A stretch of DNA of 64,000 bases from Centropus unirufus (lineage: Eukaryota; Chordata; Aves; Cuculiformes; Centropidae). This document shows, in pieces, positions 34,232 through 45,126 of the stretch. The position numbers were made by a program, and so were the translations under genes. The notes under the pieces are model-generated. The model was not told the origin of the DNA, searched no databases, and worked only from the letters and a program-made list of their open reading frames with translations. The stretch's first letter is position 1. Each line of letters begins with the position of its first letter. The stretch is from the NCBI GenBank assembly GCA_013397695.1, contig VYZI01000018.1, positions 1,887,679-1,951,678 on the forward strand. The letters are read 5' to 3'.

Positions 34232-34258
34232 TTTGGAAGGGTTCTCTAACTCGCCTTT
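34166..34258 (-). CDS. HNRNPA3: HNRNPA3 alternative N-terminal exon
   Basis: The ATG at 34229-34231 in good context (aaaATGg) starts MAAIKEERDVEDYKRKGRRS and continues in phase 0 to a CAG|GTGAG donor at 34166/34165. The frame stays open upstream to a possible acceptor AAAAG|AAAGG (exon base 34258), adding KGELENPSK. The exon can therefore work as a first coding exon, or as an in-frame cassette joined after the ATGGAG of the CpG-island exon. This parallels the insert that separates hnRNP B1 from A2. The acceptor is weak close to the AG, but has a T-rich stretch with two more TAG acceptors just upstream; both of those would put a stop in frame after ATGGAG. Confidence 0.75.
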
Positions 34259-34259
34259 C

Positions 34260-37150
34260 TTTTAGACCTAGGAAACCTAGAAAACAGGTGGATCAGTCAG
34301 CACTTACCCCAGTTCAGGTGAAGCAGGGCCTTCTCTGGCCAAAATGCACAGCTGTGGCTTTACAGGAGGAAACTGGAGATTGGTGAAAGGGGAGAAAAAT
34401 ATACGTATTCCAAGGGTAGAGTGAATCCTCAGCCTATTTTGCTCACAATTAAGAAGAGCTGCACAGGGAACGTCTGCTATCCTGGTAAAGATTGTTATTC
34501 CAAGAACTGTAAAAAAAGTACAACCTAAAGCTAAAGTCTGTAGAAAATGACCCAAGTCGATTACTCTTATGTAACTGCCGTGAATACAGCAGGTACAGCG
34601 CAAGAAAATTCTGCCTTTGATACCTAAAATCACTATGTAAATCAAATCCACTTCTCTTGATTTTAAATCCCCAATTATTTAATATTTTGCAAGTACTGCT
34701 TCTTAAAATTATCTTATCTGGAACCTATTGTCACCAGTGATCCAGCAGCTCACAAAACTGGAACACGAGAGGATGTGTTAAATGTTTTCTGTATTGAAAA
34801 ACATTTTCCACTAACACCACTGCAAGAATCCCTTGCTGACTCTATTCTTGCAACATCAGAAACGTTAACACTTGCTCCTCTGCAATCTGTTGCACCAGTC
34901 ACCTGCTTTTTTTGCTTCCTAGCGATATAGTTGATTACTACCCTGTACTCTATTTACATGCCCAACTTCTCAAAATACATGCCAAGTTACGCACATACCA
35001 TTACAAAACCCAAGTACTTGGCAAGACACACTCAGAGCGTGAATCCCTATGTAAGCATTCAAATAAAAGAATTATCACTCCCTTTAGCCTTTATTATTTC
35101 AAGTCTTCCAAGATCAGCAAGTTACTGGGTCTTACTATGCTGCATTAGTATCTGGCTACAACTCATCACTGCTTCGGATGTTTCTTGAAACTATTTTTGC
35201 AGTAATCAGAACAGAATACTGTCAGCTACATATCCTGCTTCTGTACAACTGTATTGGTGCTGCATTACATTCACCGATATTCACAAGAGCAGGTGAATTA
35301 CTGTGGCATTTCTGTTTGTTTGGCTTGGGGTGTGTTAAAGCTTTATTCCTGCAAATGTTGCATAGGGAAAGGCAGGCAGGTCTAGTAATAACTGAACAGG
35401 TACCGTTATTTAGAGTGGAAGTTATTACTTAACATAATTCCATGTTAGAATCCAGTTTCTAATTAAACTCAAATCTAATTAAACTGTGAAATCATGAGAA
35501 TCATGACTTAGTGTATTCACAGTTTTAAAGCTTTACATCAAAATGTTTGAGTTCCTCTACACAATGTTAACCTCCTCTTGAAATCCATTAAACACCCGTT
35601 TGACTTAGGAGGTATTATGATACCAAGTATTTCAACTGCGCCATTGAACTCCTGAAGTTATATAGGTGAAGTATAAAGCATTGCTAACAATTCACAGGCT
35701 TTTAAAAAAGTACCTGCATGGAGAAGTAGAACTTTGGGAATTGTTAGGGAGGAAAAGCCTATTTAAATATGCTTTCAAGTAATGAAAAGCACGCAATCCC
35801 TCCCTGGTTTTGTCACCTGCTGCTTTTCCCAGTGAGGCTCCATGCTGGCCAACACCAAGCTCTCAGAGATCATCTGCCATGACGGCCTCTGAAGGCCAAG
35901 ATGGTCACAGAAGAATTACCTCCTTACCATCAGCTGAAGCAGAACACAGCCCTGTTCAGCCTTATGGCTACTTTGCCTCATAGGAAGCCGCAAAAAAAAA
36001 AAAGCTGTCAATATGAGCTTTTTTCTTATATAATATCAACAAAATACTAGCCAACTCTACAAATATTTAGCCCATTTTTATCAGCCGAGTTTAAACAGCT
36101 GTATACTGCAATAACTATAGCACAGTAGGTAGTCTCTGAATAGGAAGTCACTAGAAATGCCTCATTACTCGAAGGAACTCAAAATGCTATGGGGTCTCGA
36201 GCAGTAAAAGGCAAAACACATTCCTAAGAAGGGAGGTGACCCATCCCTCCAGAAAATGCCATAGAGATGCACTGGTCTTTTTTGTAAATAGCTGAAGTTG
36301 CACCTAGCATGCATACAACATATTGCGCCAAACTTGAAGAGTTAAAGCAGCAAACCAATAGCTTTTCATCTCTAAGTGTGTTGGGAGTTTATTCCCAATG
36401 CCAACAGGAACATCTGCTGGGAAAAAAAACAAGGAGATATTAGCTTATGTGATGAGTTTCCAAGCTTCACAGAAGCATGTTGAAATGCTTTTGAACTCAT
36501 CATCCCCCCCAGTTGTCAAACGTCTCAACAACCCTCAAGCAGCTTAAACAATTGGTTTCATAGAAGTTATTTTTAGCTGTTTTGCTAAGGGATCCAGTTT
36601 CTTCTCTGCTTTTACTGTAGGAACAGAAACTGGTGTTACTTGTTGCTTTCTCTATCCTCAATTCTCTAAGGTTTCAGCTTGCAATGAGGGGAGTGAGTCA
36701 CGACAAAAAAAAATAAAATGCACCACTCTTGCTCACCAGGCTCTGATATACTTCAGCGAAAAACTTAGGTTTTGAGAAGACGGGAACGAAAAGCAAGGGG
36801 GAATATCACAGGGGTATTTCCCTCTGGTAGCGTGAGGATGATTGCCCCAGCGGGCATCTGACCACAACTTCATTTAAGTTAAGGAAAATCGAACAGAGTT
36901 TTGTGTAGGCTTGCTTCTTCGTGTTGCCCACCAGCATCCAACGGGAAATGGAAAACTATCCGACAGAACTCTGCAATCCTTGCTGGGAAGAAAAAGCTTG
37001 CTACACGTGGCGACACCCGCGGGGAACGGGTGAGGGATATGGGGGAGGTGCTGCTACGCGTCCCAGCCCTCCTCAGCTAGAAGAAGGGGAACGCCTTAAA
37101 ACTCTGTTCCCAGGAAAACGAGCGGGAGAAGAACATCCCTAAAGCATACT
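34260..37150 (-). other. HNRNPA3: HNRNPA3 5' intron
   Basis: AT-rich sequence between the MAAIK exon and the main CpG island. No exon, RNA gene or mobile element recognised. Confidence 0.65.
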
Positions 37151-37493
37151 TACACGGGGGCCGCAGAGGGAGGACAGAACAATGACACGCTAAGTGCGGG
37201 GCTCGCTTCTCCCCACCCTCCCCCAACCGCACGCCTGCGCGTCCCGGTGTCCCCGGGGGAGCCCAGAGGGCCCTGCCCCCCCACCCCCACGCTGCGCAGC
37301 AAAATGGCGGCCGCAGCGCCCGAGGGGCCGGAGCCGCAGCCGTTCCCGCCGGGGCCCGCACTGCGGGGCCTTCGCGCCGAGCCGCGCGGACAAACGGGCC
37401 CGGCGTGCGGTCACGAGGAGGCGGCGGCTACGGGGCTCGCGCGGCGCTGGGTGCGCGTGAGGCCGTCCCGCCGCCCCTTCTCCCCCCCGTTAC

Positions 37494-37499
37494 CTCCAT
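37494..37499 (-). CDS. HNRNPA3: HNRNPA3 exon 1 coding part (ATG GAG), short isoform
   Basis: Minus strand caaaATGGAG|GTAACG. ATG GAG followed by a donor is phase 0 and joins to exon 2 as ME-GHEPKEPEQ, the start of the short human hnRNP A3 isoform. hnRNP A2B1 also starts ME from a first exon split at the same codon. Joined this way the protein would be 358 residues. Reading through the donor meets TAG 23 codons later, so the long mammalian read-through N-terminus is not available here. Confidence 0.7.
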
Positions 37500-37899
37500 T
37501 TTGCGCACGGCCTCACCTCCCGCAGCGCCAATATGGAAACGGGGGGGGGAAGAGAGAGCTCGCGGCGGTCACGTGAGGGGGCGGGGCGCTGCGGCCGCGC
37601 GTGCGTAGTACCCGTTCCCGCGCTCCCCTCGGCGCCCGCCACCGCCCCTCCCCCCCGCGCGCCGCGAGACCCGGGCCCAGCTCGGCAAAGCCGCCCCAGC
37701 CCCACCAAGAGGCCGGGGAAAAGCCACAGGAGCCAGGGCGGCCTGAGTGGGGAGAGGGGGATGAGAGAAGAGAAAATATAACCGTGCCAGCGTCCGGTCG
37801 GCGCGTCCCCGTCCGCTCGGTCCCACGCCGGCTACTGGCCTGGCGCTCCCTCCGCCGCCTGCTGTGAGGGGGGGGGTGGCACCGGCGCGCGGCCCTCAC

Positions 37900-38035
37900 N
37901 NNNNNNNNNNNNNNNNNNNNNNNNNNNNNNNNNNNNNNNNNNNNNNNNNNNNNNNNNNNNNNNNNNNNNNNNNNNNNNNNNNNNNNNNNNNNNNNNNNNN
38001 NNNNNNNNNNNNNNNNNNNNNNNNNNNNNNNNNNN
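37900..38035. other. assembly gap (136 N)
   Basis: Run of N inside the HNRNPA3 CpG island. Frames that cross it are not evidence of coding. Confidence 1.
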
Positions 38036-38110
38036 CTGCGCGCGGGGCCGTGCGCGAGCGAAGCCGTTGCCGTGCGCGCGCGGGGCCGCGTTCTCCGTGG
38101 TAGCCGCCAT
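38036..38110 (-). other. possible upstream coding start next to the gap
   Basis: Minus strand ATGGCGGCTACCACGGAG at 38108-38110 downward begins MAATTENAAPRAHGNGFARA and stays open into the gap. The ATG sits in a YY1-like motif. A donor-like GTGAGG follows directly after the gap at 37899-37894. It may be only a promoter motif in a stop-poor GC-rich island. Confidence 0.2.
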
Positions 38111-40570
38111 GGAGCGCCGTGTGGAGCATCCAAAGGGAAGGTGACGGCGCGGTGCTCCCACAGCAGTCTGCAGCACGGACAGGGCGCGCCTGAGGCGCCC
38201 GGCATCTTCCCAAGGTGGTTTTCTCCTCGTTTTCCTGGAGGCTCCCTAGGATTTCTGGTCGAATTCCAGAACGCGCCCGAGCGATCCATTCCGCGAGCTT
38301 CTCCACAGGTTCCCAGCGGGCTTAAAATAAAGGATCGCCTGCTGCGGGTTTGTGGAGAATTAAGCGTATTTAAGCACACACGTAACGTTTTTCTTCCCTG
38401 ATCAGGAAAAACAGCTTTAGGAAACCTACCCGTAGTTTCTCCATCGCAGCCCTCCCGTTGTGCCGAGTCTATTTGACCGTGATCCCTGGCAAGGAGGTGC
38501 AGGCATTTCCCCCCTCTAAAAACCTCGGTGCAATGCAGAGGAGTAAAGCAGCTGCAGGGATGATACTGAAAGGTTTGGAGGTGGGTAGCCCCAGCGTGGA
38601 GTGCTGGACTTGGAAGGGTCATGAATTACTGGAAGCTTAGCATTAGCCACTGGTTTTATTTCTTATATCTTTAACTTGTTTGATTTCCCTGTCCAAGGGG
38701 AAATTTCCCAATATTCCCAATAGAAATGTTCTCACTACTATTGTGTACAAAAGTTGAAAGAAGTTTTCAGATTATTCCTCTATTTTGATCTCTGTGAGAA
38801 GGTAGGTAACTTCCTAGGAAGTAAATACTGGAAATTTCAGCAGCCTCCAGATATTCGAGGCCCAAACCAACAAATTCTCATCTTCCTTCTCCTAGTCAAG
38901 TAAACCACACAGTTTAACTTTTGATTTCAAATAAAATTTTTCATGTATGTGTCGTTTATATTGCTGTTCTCTTGCTGCTGTTCCCCACAGGGTGGGAATG
39001 CTGTAAGATGGACAACAGCGCTGCCTAAATATGGCTTAGTTTCAAAGGCTCTCCTTTACTCAGGAGCTGCCTCACGGAATTTGAAGAATACCCATGCCTC
39101 CATTAGTTTATTTGTCATTTGTTTCACAGTTAAGCCTCAGCCAGGAAAGCTGATTGTCTTGCCCAGCCATTTGGTTGCACAGCCATAGGCAAATCACGTT
39201 TGGATTCTATAGTTTCAGTTCATGATCCTCCACACTTATGTGCAATCAATTCTGCAGATTGTAATAATTTTATATTATTGTGCTTACTGCACTGGCATAA
39301 AAGACAGGCTAGTAAATGAGGGAGATGCAATTTTACAAAGATTCACAGTTGCGGATGAAAATTATCCACAACTTTGAGGGCTTAGATGAAAAATCATAAT
39401 TTTGATCTCAGGCGAACAATCTTCTGCTTGTAAAGTGGTGTTAGGCTGGTTGTTAACTAGTAGAATATTGCTTCCCATTTTGGATCACCCATTTCCTTAA
39501 GAGAAAAGGCAGCATTTAATACACCTGCATCTATTCTGCCTGATGTTGTTTCATAGCCAGATGTAGTTTTGTAGCCGAGGCAGTATTGGTGATCTATGCA
39601 GATGGCTAACACGCTTCTCTGTATTTTTTCTAGCAGTGTTTGCAAACACGTACTCTCCTCTTTGGAAACCAAGGCGACAGTAGTTTCTATCTGGTTAAAA
39701 AAAAAAAAAAAGTGGGAAAGACTTTCAACTTTTATATATTTATGTGGCTGACGTGTCAATTTGCCTTCATTGTCCTTTTTTGTTGCGGGCTTGTTGGAGG
39801 TTTTTATTACTTGATTCTTACATGGCTTTTGTTTGTGAAGTGAGCCTTTGGATACGTAAATAATGGTGAAATTGTCCAGTTTTGTGAGGGTTTTTTAGCG
39901 TTACACAGCGATTAGGATGCAAATATGAAATTGATCGTGAATTCTAGTCTCCAGAACAGTAATGTTAATGGAGCCATTTCACTGAACCAAACACATTTTC
40001 CATGATCCTCTTAGACTGCAGAAACAAATGGACTCATTCTTAATTTTTAGTATTGTGATGATAGTTGTGCAAATGCAGATGGTTCAAATATTTTTAAGTT
40101 TCATGCTTTGAAAAGGACACAGACTACATTTTTTTATAAGAAGCCCTAAGTGCAGTATAGGTCACGTGAGCTCCAGGACGAAGGGTTGTTTTCACATTCA
40201 GTTCTTTTTTCTGCATTGTAGAAATATAGCCTAGTTAAATGTAGGCAAGCGGTACTGCAGACACTGGAGTACTGTGCAAGCAACTGCAGCTTCTGCTGTC
40301 TTCTTCATTTAGAAACAATTGTTTTCATCTCTGAATTTGACGTAAATTGCTGAGCTTCACTGAACAAAGACAGGGTAATATATTCATGTAAAGTCTGGTA
40401 ACATTTTGGCAGTTCTTGTATGCAGTTCAGGGTGCATGAAAACCTTTTACTTCATTAGTTAAAAAATACCATATTGGTTCTATACCAATAGCGTGATTCT
40501 TGATATTGTAATTAGTCATGTCATTATGCTATAGTACTTGCTTTACTTCAGGAATTGTTAATACTCTTTG

Positions 40571-40667
40571 TATATATACACATATATGTATATATACACA
40601 CATTTGTATCTCTTTTTATTTGTACATAGATGTGTGTATATAAACACATTTCTATACACACACACTC
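40571..40667. repeat. imperfect (TA)n/(CA)n microsatellite
   Basis: Alternating TATATA, CATATATG and CACACA blocks over about 100 bp. Confidence 0.9.
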
Positions 40668-41596
40668 CAGAAACAACAAATCCCTTCCCACTTCAGATTC
40701 TGTCAATTGAAGTGTCTTCAGCCCCAGAACTCGAGCAGTCTCTGGAAGACTTGTTTGCTATGGTTTGAGATAGTATTTCCCTTTTCTGTCTGCGTTTTTC
40801 CTGTGGAAGTCACTGAGTGCACATAGATCCACCAGCTGCTTCGATCTACAGTCTCCTATATTCCTTTTAATAATTGATAAAGATGTTTGAAGTAATATGT
40901 CATTCCATGAGCTAGTTTGAAGCAAAACAACACACGCTTGTTCATCAGCCCAGTATAGGCTTAGTAATCTCCAGCAAACATTTGGGGAAGTAACACCAAG
41001 CTCTTGCAACTGTAATGTGTCCCTTAGACTCCACCTGTCAGAGACCTTAGATGGATTTTGCATGACTTATGTTCCTCAAGAGCTACATCTCAGACCTGTG
41101 ATCCAGGAAACGAGAGAGATCAAACAATTAGCAACTAGGTCAATTAAAAATAGTTTTAAACTGCTTCCCTTTGGTATATTTTAGTTTAGTACAGGGACAT
41201 GGGATTAATTCTACAGATTTGCCATTTTGTCTATAAAATGCTTTTTCTTTAGAACATTTTAGCTTTGTACCAGATATGTGATGTGGAAAATAATCCAGCA
41301 TTTCGGGTTGCTATAAAAAATGAATAAACATTGTTTTTTTCCCATTTGTTCTATTCTTCTTTGGATACTACTTAAATCTGAACGCAACAGACTATTCCAT
41401 AATCCGCTCTATGTTTTATCTGTATTTTCTTCTTAAAATTTTACCTGCTGGAACTCTTCTGGCAAAAATTAAAGCAAGAGGTCTGCATTTGGAATGCTAT
41501 TAGAACTAACCAAGCAACAAAACTTCTCACAGGGAAGGGAAGATAGCCTGCCAGGATGCCGTTATAATGTAGTTGGCTGGAACTTTTTGCACAAGA

Positions 41597-41642
41597 ATTT
41601 ATTGTCTACATCTTAGGATATTTATTGTCTAGATCTTAGGAT
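41597..41642. repeat. 23-bp tandem duplication
   Basis: 41597-41619 and 41620-41642 are identical (atttattgtctacatcttag... type) apart from one C/G difference. Confidence 0.95.
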
Positions 41643-44600
41643 AGGCAGAATTGTGTTACTAGGAAAATCGTGCCCTTAGCGAAGAGTAAGGGTGTCATGT
41701 TAAAGTGGCAACAATTATATTGAAGGAACTTACTTGGGATGAACTCTTGTGTGCCAAATATTCTATGGTGCTGGATTTACCCAAGGCTCTAGGGTATATT
41801 TAGGGTTTTCTTAAAAGCAGTGTACTTTGTTTATGCTAGATTTTTTTTTGCAAGCAAACATACATTTTCTTTAAATGTACATAAAGCACAAAGCAGTATA
41901 TGTATTGATAGCAGAAAAAAAAAAGAATGTGATAGCTACTTACAGTTGAAAATTCTAGGTAAAATTAAATTTAATATATCATGATTGAAAGGCCAGTGCA
42001 TGAGGAGTCAGCCATGCTAAAATTTGTGTAGTAAAACCACTACAACTGGGGAAAAAGGTAAGAAATATAAGATTTCTTGGTTAATTTTTAATTGAGATTC
42101 ATGTTAGCTACACAAGAAGAAAAAAATCTTGAGATGTAAAAGAAAAGAAAAATGGAGGACATAGCAGGCAATATCTGCTGTTCTTGAAATCAAAATTGTA
42201 CAAAATAATATATGATTATACTGGATCTTAGTGTTAATTATTTTTTTTTTACAGATTCAGAAAGCACTATTTAGCAGTAATTGTACGAGTAGCTAAATAG
42301 TATTATTTGGTGCATTTTATTACATTAAGGCGAGAAACTGCAGGTGAATTTCCTGACTGTCTACATATCTGTGCAAGAGAGTAGGGCAAGGGAAATAAAT
42401 CTTGCTCTCTCCTTGACTGCAATGCAGATCTGGCTCTGGGAGGGGCTTTCGTAGCCGCATGGCTCAGACACATGGTCAGTGTTCAGCCAATCGTTAGCTG
42501 TACATCTGCCACTGGATTTGTGTGGCTCAAAATGCCTTTTCTGACTGCTAAACGTGAAAACCTCTCACTTTTTTTTTTTTTTTTTCTTTCCTTAAATTGA
42601 ATTTGCACACATTCTTCAGACTGTGATTTATATCAAATGCGATTTTCACTGCTCATCCGGTATGGCTGTAGCTACTCTAACAACTACTTTGCCAATGACT
42701 GCCACAGACAGGATTTTTAAAAAAAGACAGCTACAGAGATGATTCCTTTCCCGTACTTACTCTCCCAGCTATGCTGAAGCTTCCAGGATCATCCTTTTTG
42801 ATGGCATGCTATGTTTTAATCTGTTTGTAAACCGCACAACACTTCTAAGTATGACACCCCCTTGGCAACTCAGATATTTCAAAGTACATTGAACTGATTT
42901 TTTACCTAATTATGTTCTCTCTGTTGCTACTGAGAAATTTTATTCCTTTTATAACACATATTTGAGATTTTTAGCTTACTGTGTTGCAAGGGCCTATGTA
43001 CAGTTCTTGATATATAGCATGAAACATATGTGAATAGGGTTATGTCTTTCAAAAGCTGCCAAAAGCAATTTAAATTCCAGAGGGTAATACCACATGTGCT
43101 AATGCTTGCATTTGGAACATTAAGGCGTATTTGTTTTAAAAAATTGCGAAGTCTTCATAATTAATTCCATACAAGTTTTCCTTTTTCCTTTCCTAACACA
43201 CACACACAAAATTGCATTTAGCTAGAACCAGATATTGCTTAATACAAACTATCACCCCCTAAAATACATATGGTTGTCATTTAAACCAATATCATAAGCA
43301 TTATAATAGTTTCCACTAAGTATCTTGTAATTATTTCTCAAATGATTGTTCTGGCCAATGCCAGGAGTTCAGTGGAGATGCTGGGCAATAGAATAAAATT
43401 CTAGAGAATGTATAAAACCGATCTACTCATTGTGGCTGATTAAATCACTTAATTAAGAGAAATGTATTGAAACTGCTGGGAGAATATAGCCATGGGTGAG
43501 GACACTGCAGCTGGTAGTTTGTCATTCTCCATTCCGAGACCTCAACTGTATGAACTGATGTATTCCACGGAAAATCATGTTATGAGTCTAAAGAAAATGC
43601 CCTGTAATGCTACAGTATTTTCCATGGAAATGGCTGCACATACTTGTTTACCAAATATTGTAGGTCATGTGCAATAAACACAGATGGGAAATGCTGAGTA
43701 GTGGGAATATTTATGGCAGTACATAACCTGATGACATTTCTGCCTTTGGGACACACATGGTTTGAATTCATTGGCCATATAATTAATCATTTTCTATGTG
43801 TTAATAAGAGGATGGTAATAGAGGCAGAGAGATTATGCAAGGGAAATCTAACGTAAGGTCAACTATCTAATTCATAAAAACGTGTTAATGTTTAAGGCTG
43901 TAACTTTCAAACATGTTACCTTGTATAAATGTTAACAATTAAAATGTGGCTATTTTGCTTTTGGAAAAATGATGGGAAAAATGATATATTTTTTTATGGA
44001 GTTACCCCTGAAACTTCCCTCTCTCTTGATGAAATGTGATACAAAACCTGGTCCATTTTGAATGTTTGCATCCCTAACACCATTATAACTGTATCACCTG
44101 TGTTTGAAATGTGTTTCATCAATCTACCTTACCTGGATGTCAGAGGACTTAGTTACAATATATTGCACCAGATATTCTTAAAACATGGTTTGATTTTTAT
44201 GGTGGTTGGGGGATTTCATAAACTGCCCAACGACCTCCCCAGAGCCCACAAATTTTTTGGATAAAGGCTTTAGAGTTATGAAATCGGGTTTTTGTCTGGT
44301 CACATTCCTTGCACTTTATGTCAGCTGAGTAATTTTCATATTCTTTCTGGGTGCCATTTCAGAGACTTGTTCCTTCCAGCAAGCAGAGAAGTGAGGCTGT
44401 TGGCTTCACTTCCGTGGGGCCAACTCCAAGTATCAGCTGGGACTCAGCGACTCAGGGTTTCTCTCTAAGTTTGGTCAGTCGTGTGGGCCGTTCCATTTTG
44501 AACCCCAGCTATAGTTGTACCACAGGCTTTCCAATGCTAAAAATAGTTCATCTTATTTTTGTGTCTATCAGTATGTAATATTTTATTTGAAAATCAGAAA

Positions 44601-45096
44601 GTACACCTGTTGCTTTTATTCCCACCCTCTAGTGGAGTCAGCGATGGGATTAACTCCATTAGTTTTGGTTTTTTCCTGTTCTGTAGTCCTGTGCCCAAAC
44701 AAAGCCTCTGTCTTGCCATTTTTTTTCTGTAGCTTAACACCCTCCCAGGAGTTTCCAAAGGCAGTCATGCAATTATACAGTGCATCCCAGTGGAAAACTA
44801 GTGCTACTATGTCAGGCCTGGAACAGCGAGGCAATATTCCAAGCTGACTGCTGGAAACCACAAATCTTGACCATTATTGCAAAACTTGTGATAGGAGCAC
44901 AGAGAAGAGCATTATTAGCCAGTCATGGAGTATTGAATTATACATGACTGCAGCACTGCTGGAACATCAGCCACCAGCCTACAGCTCTTCCTTTTTCTGT
45001 TTTGTTCACTTCAATGGCAAGAGGCACATTTTCATGGTTTGGCCTTTGGATTAAATCTGTCAATACTGATTTTAAAATCTGCCATCTTTTGAACCC

Positions 45097-45126
45097 TTTT
45101 TTTTTTCCCTTTTTTTTTTTTTTTTA
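45097..45126. repeat. T-rich low-complexity tract
   Basis: Two T runs separated by CCC. No flanking retroelement body recognised. Confidence 0.85.

Larger units (their letters stand above)
37150..38230 (-). promoter_or_regulatory. HNRNPA3: CpG island 1, main HNRNPA3 promoter region
   Basis: Very GC-rich, about 1.1 kb, interrupted by a run of N. On the minus strand: CCATATTG (37529-37536), then CAAAATGGAGG (37493-37503) holding the likely start codon. Other YY1-like ATGGCGGC motifs lie at 37303-37310 (+) and 38102-38109 (-). Two minus-strand donors are visible, GGGAG|GTGAGG (exon end 37517) and ATGGAG|GTAACG (exon end 37494). The start site is probably between 37.5 kb and the gap, or in the gap. 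Confidence 0.7.

Noticed and set aside
36690..36702. TGAGTCA near the HNRNPA3 promoter as an antioxidant response element
   Set aside because: It fits an AP-1 core but not the TGACnnnGC element, so an NRF2 target claim is not supported.
37513..38622. 369-codon open frame on the minus strand
   Set aside because: It runs through 136 N and a GC-rich island where stops are rare; no domain, and it overlaps the HNRNPA3 promoter.
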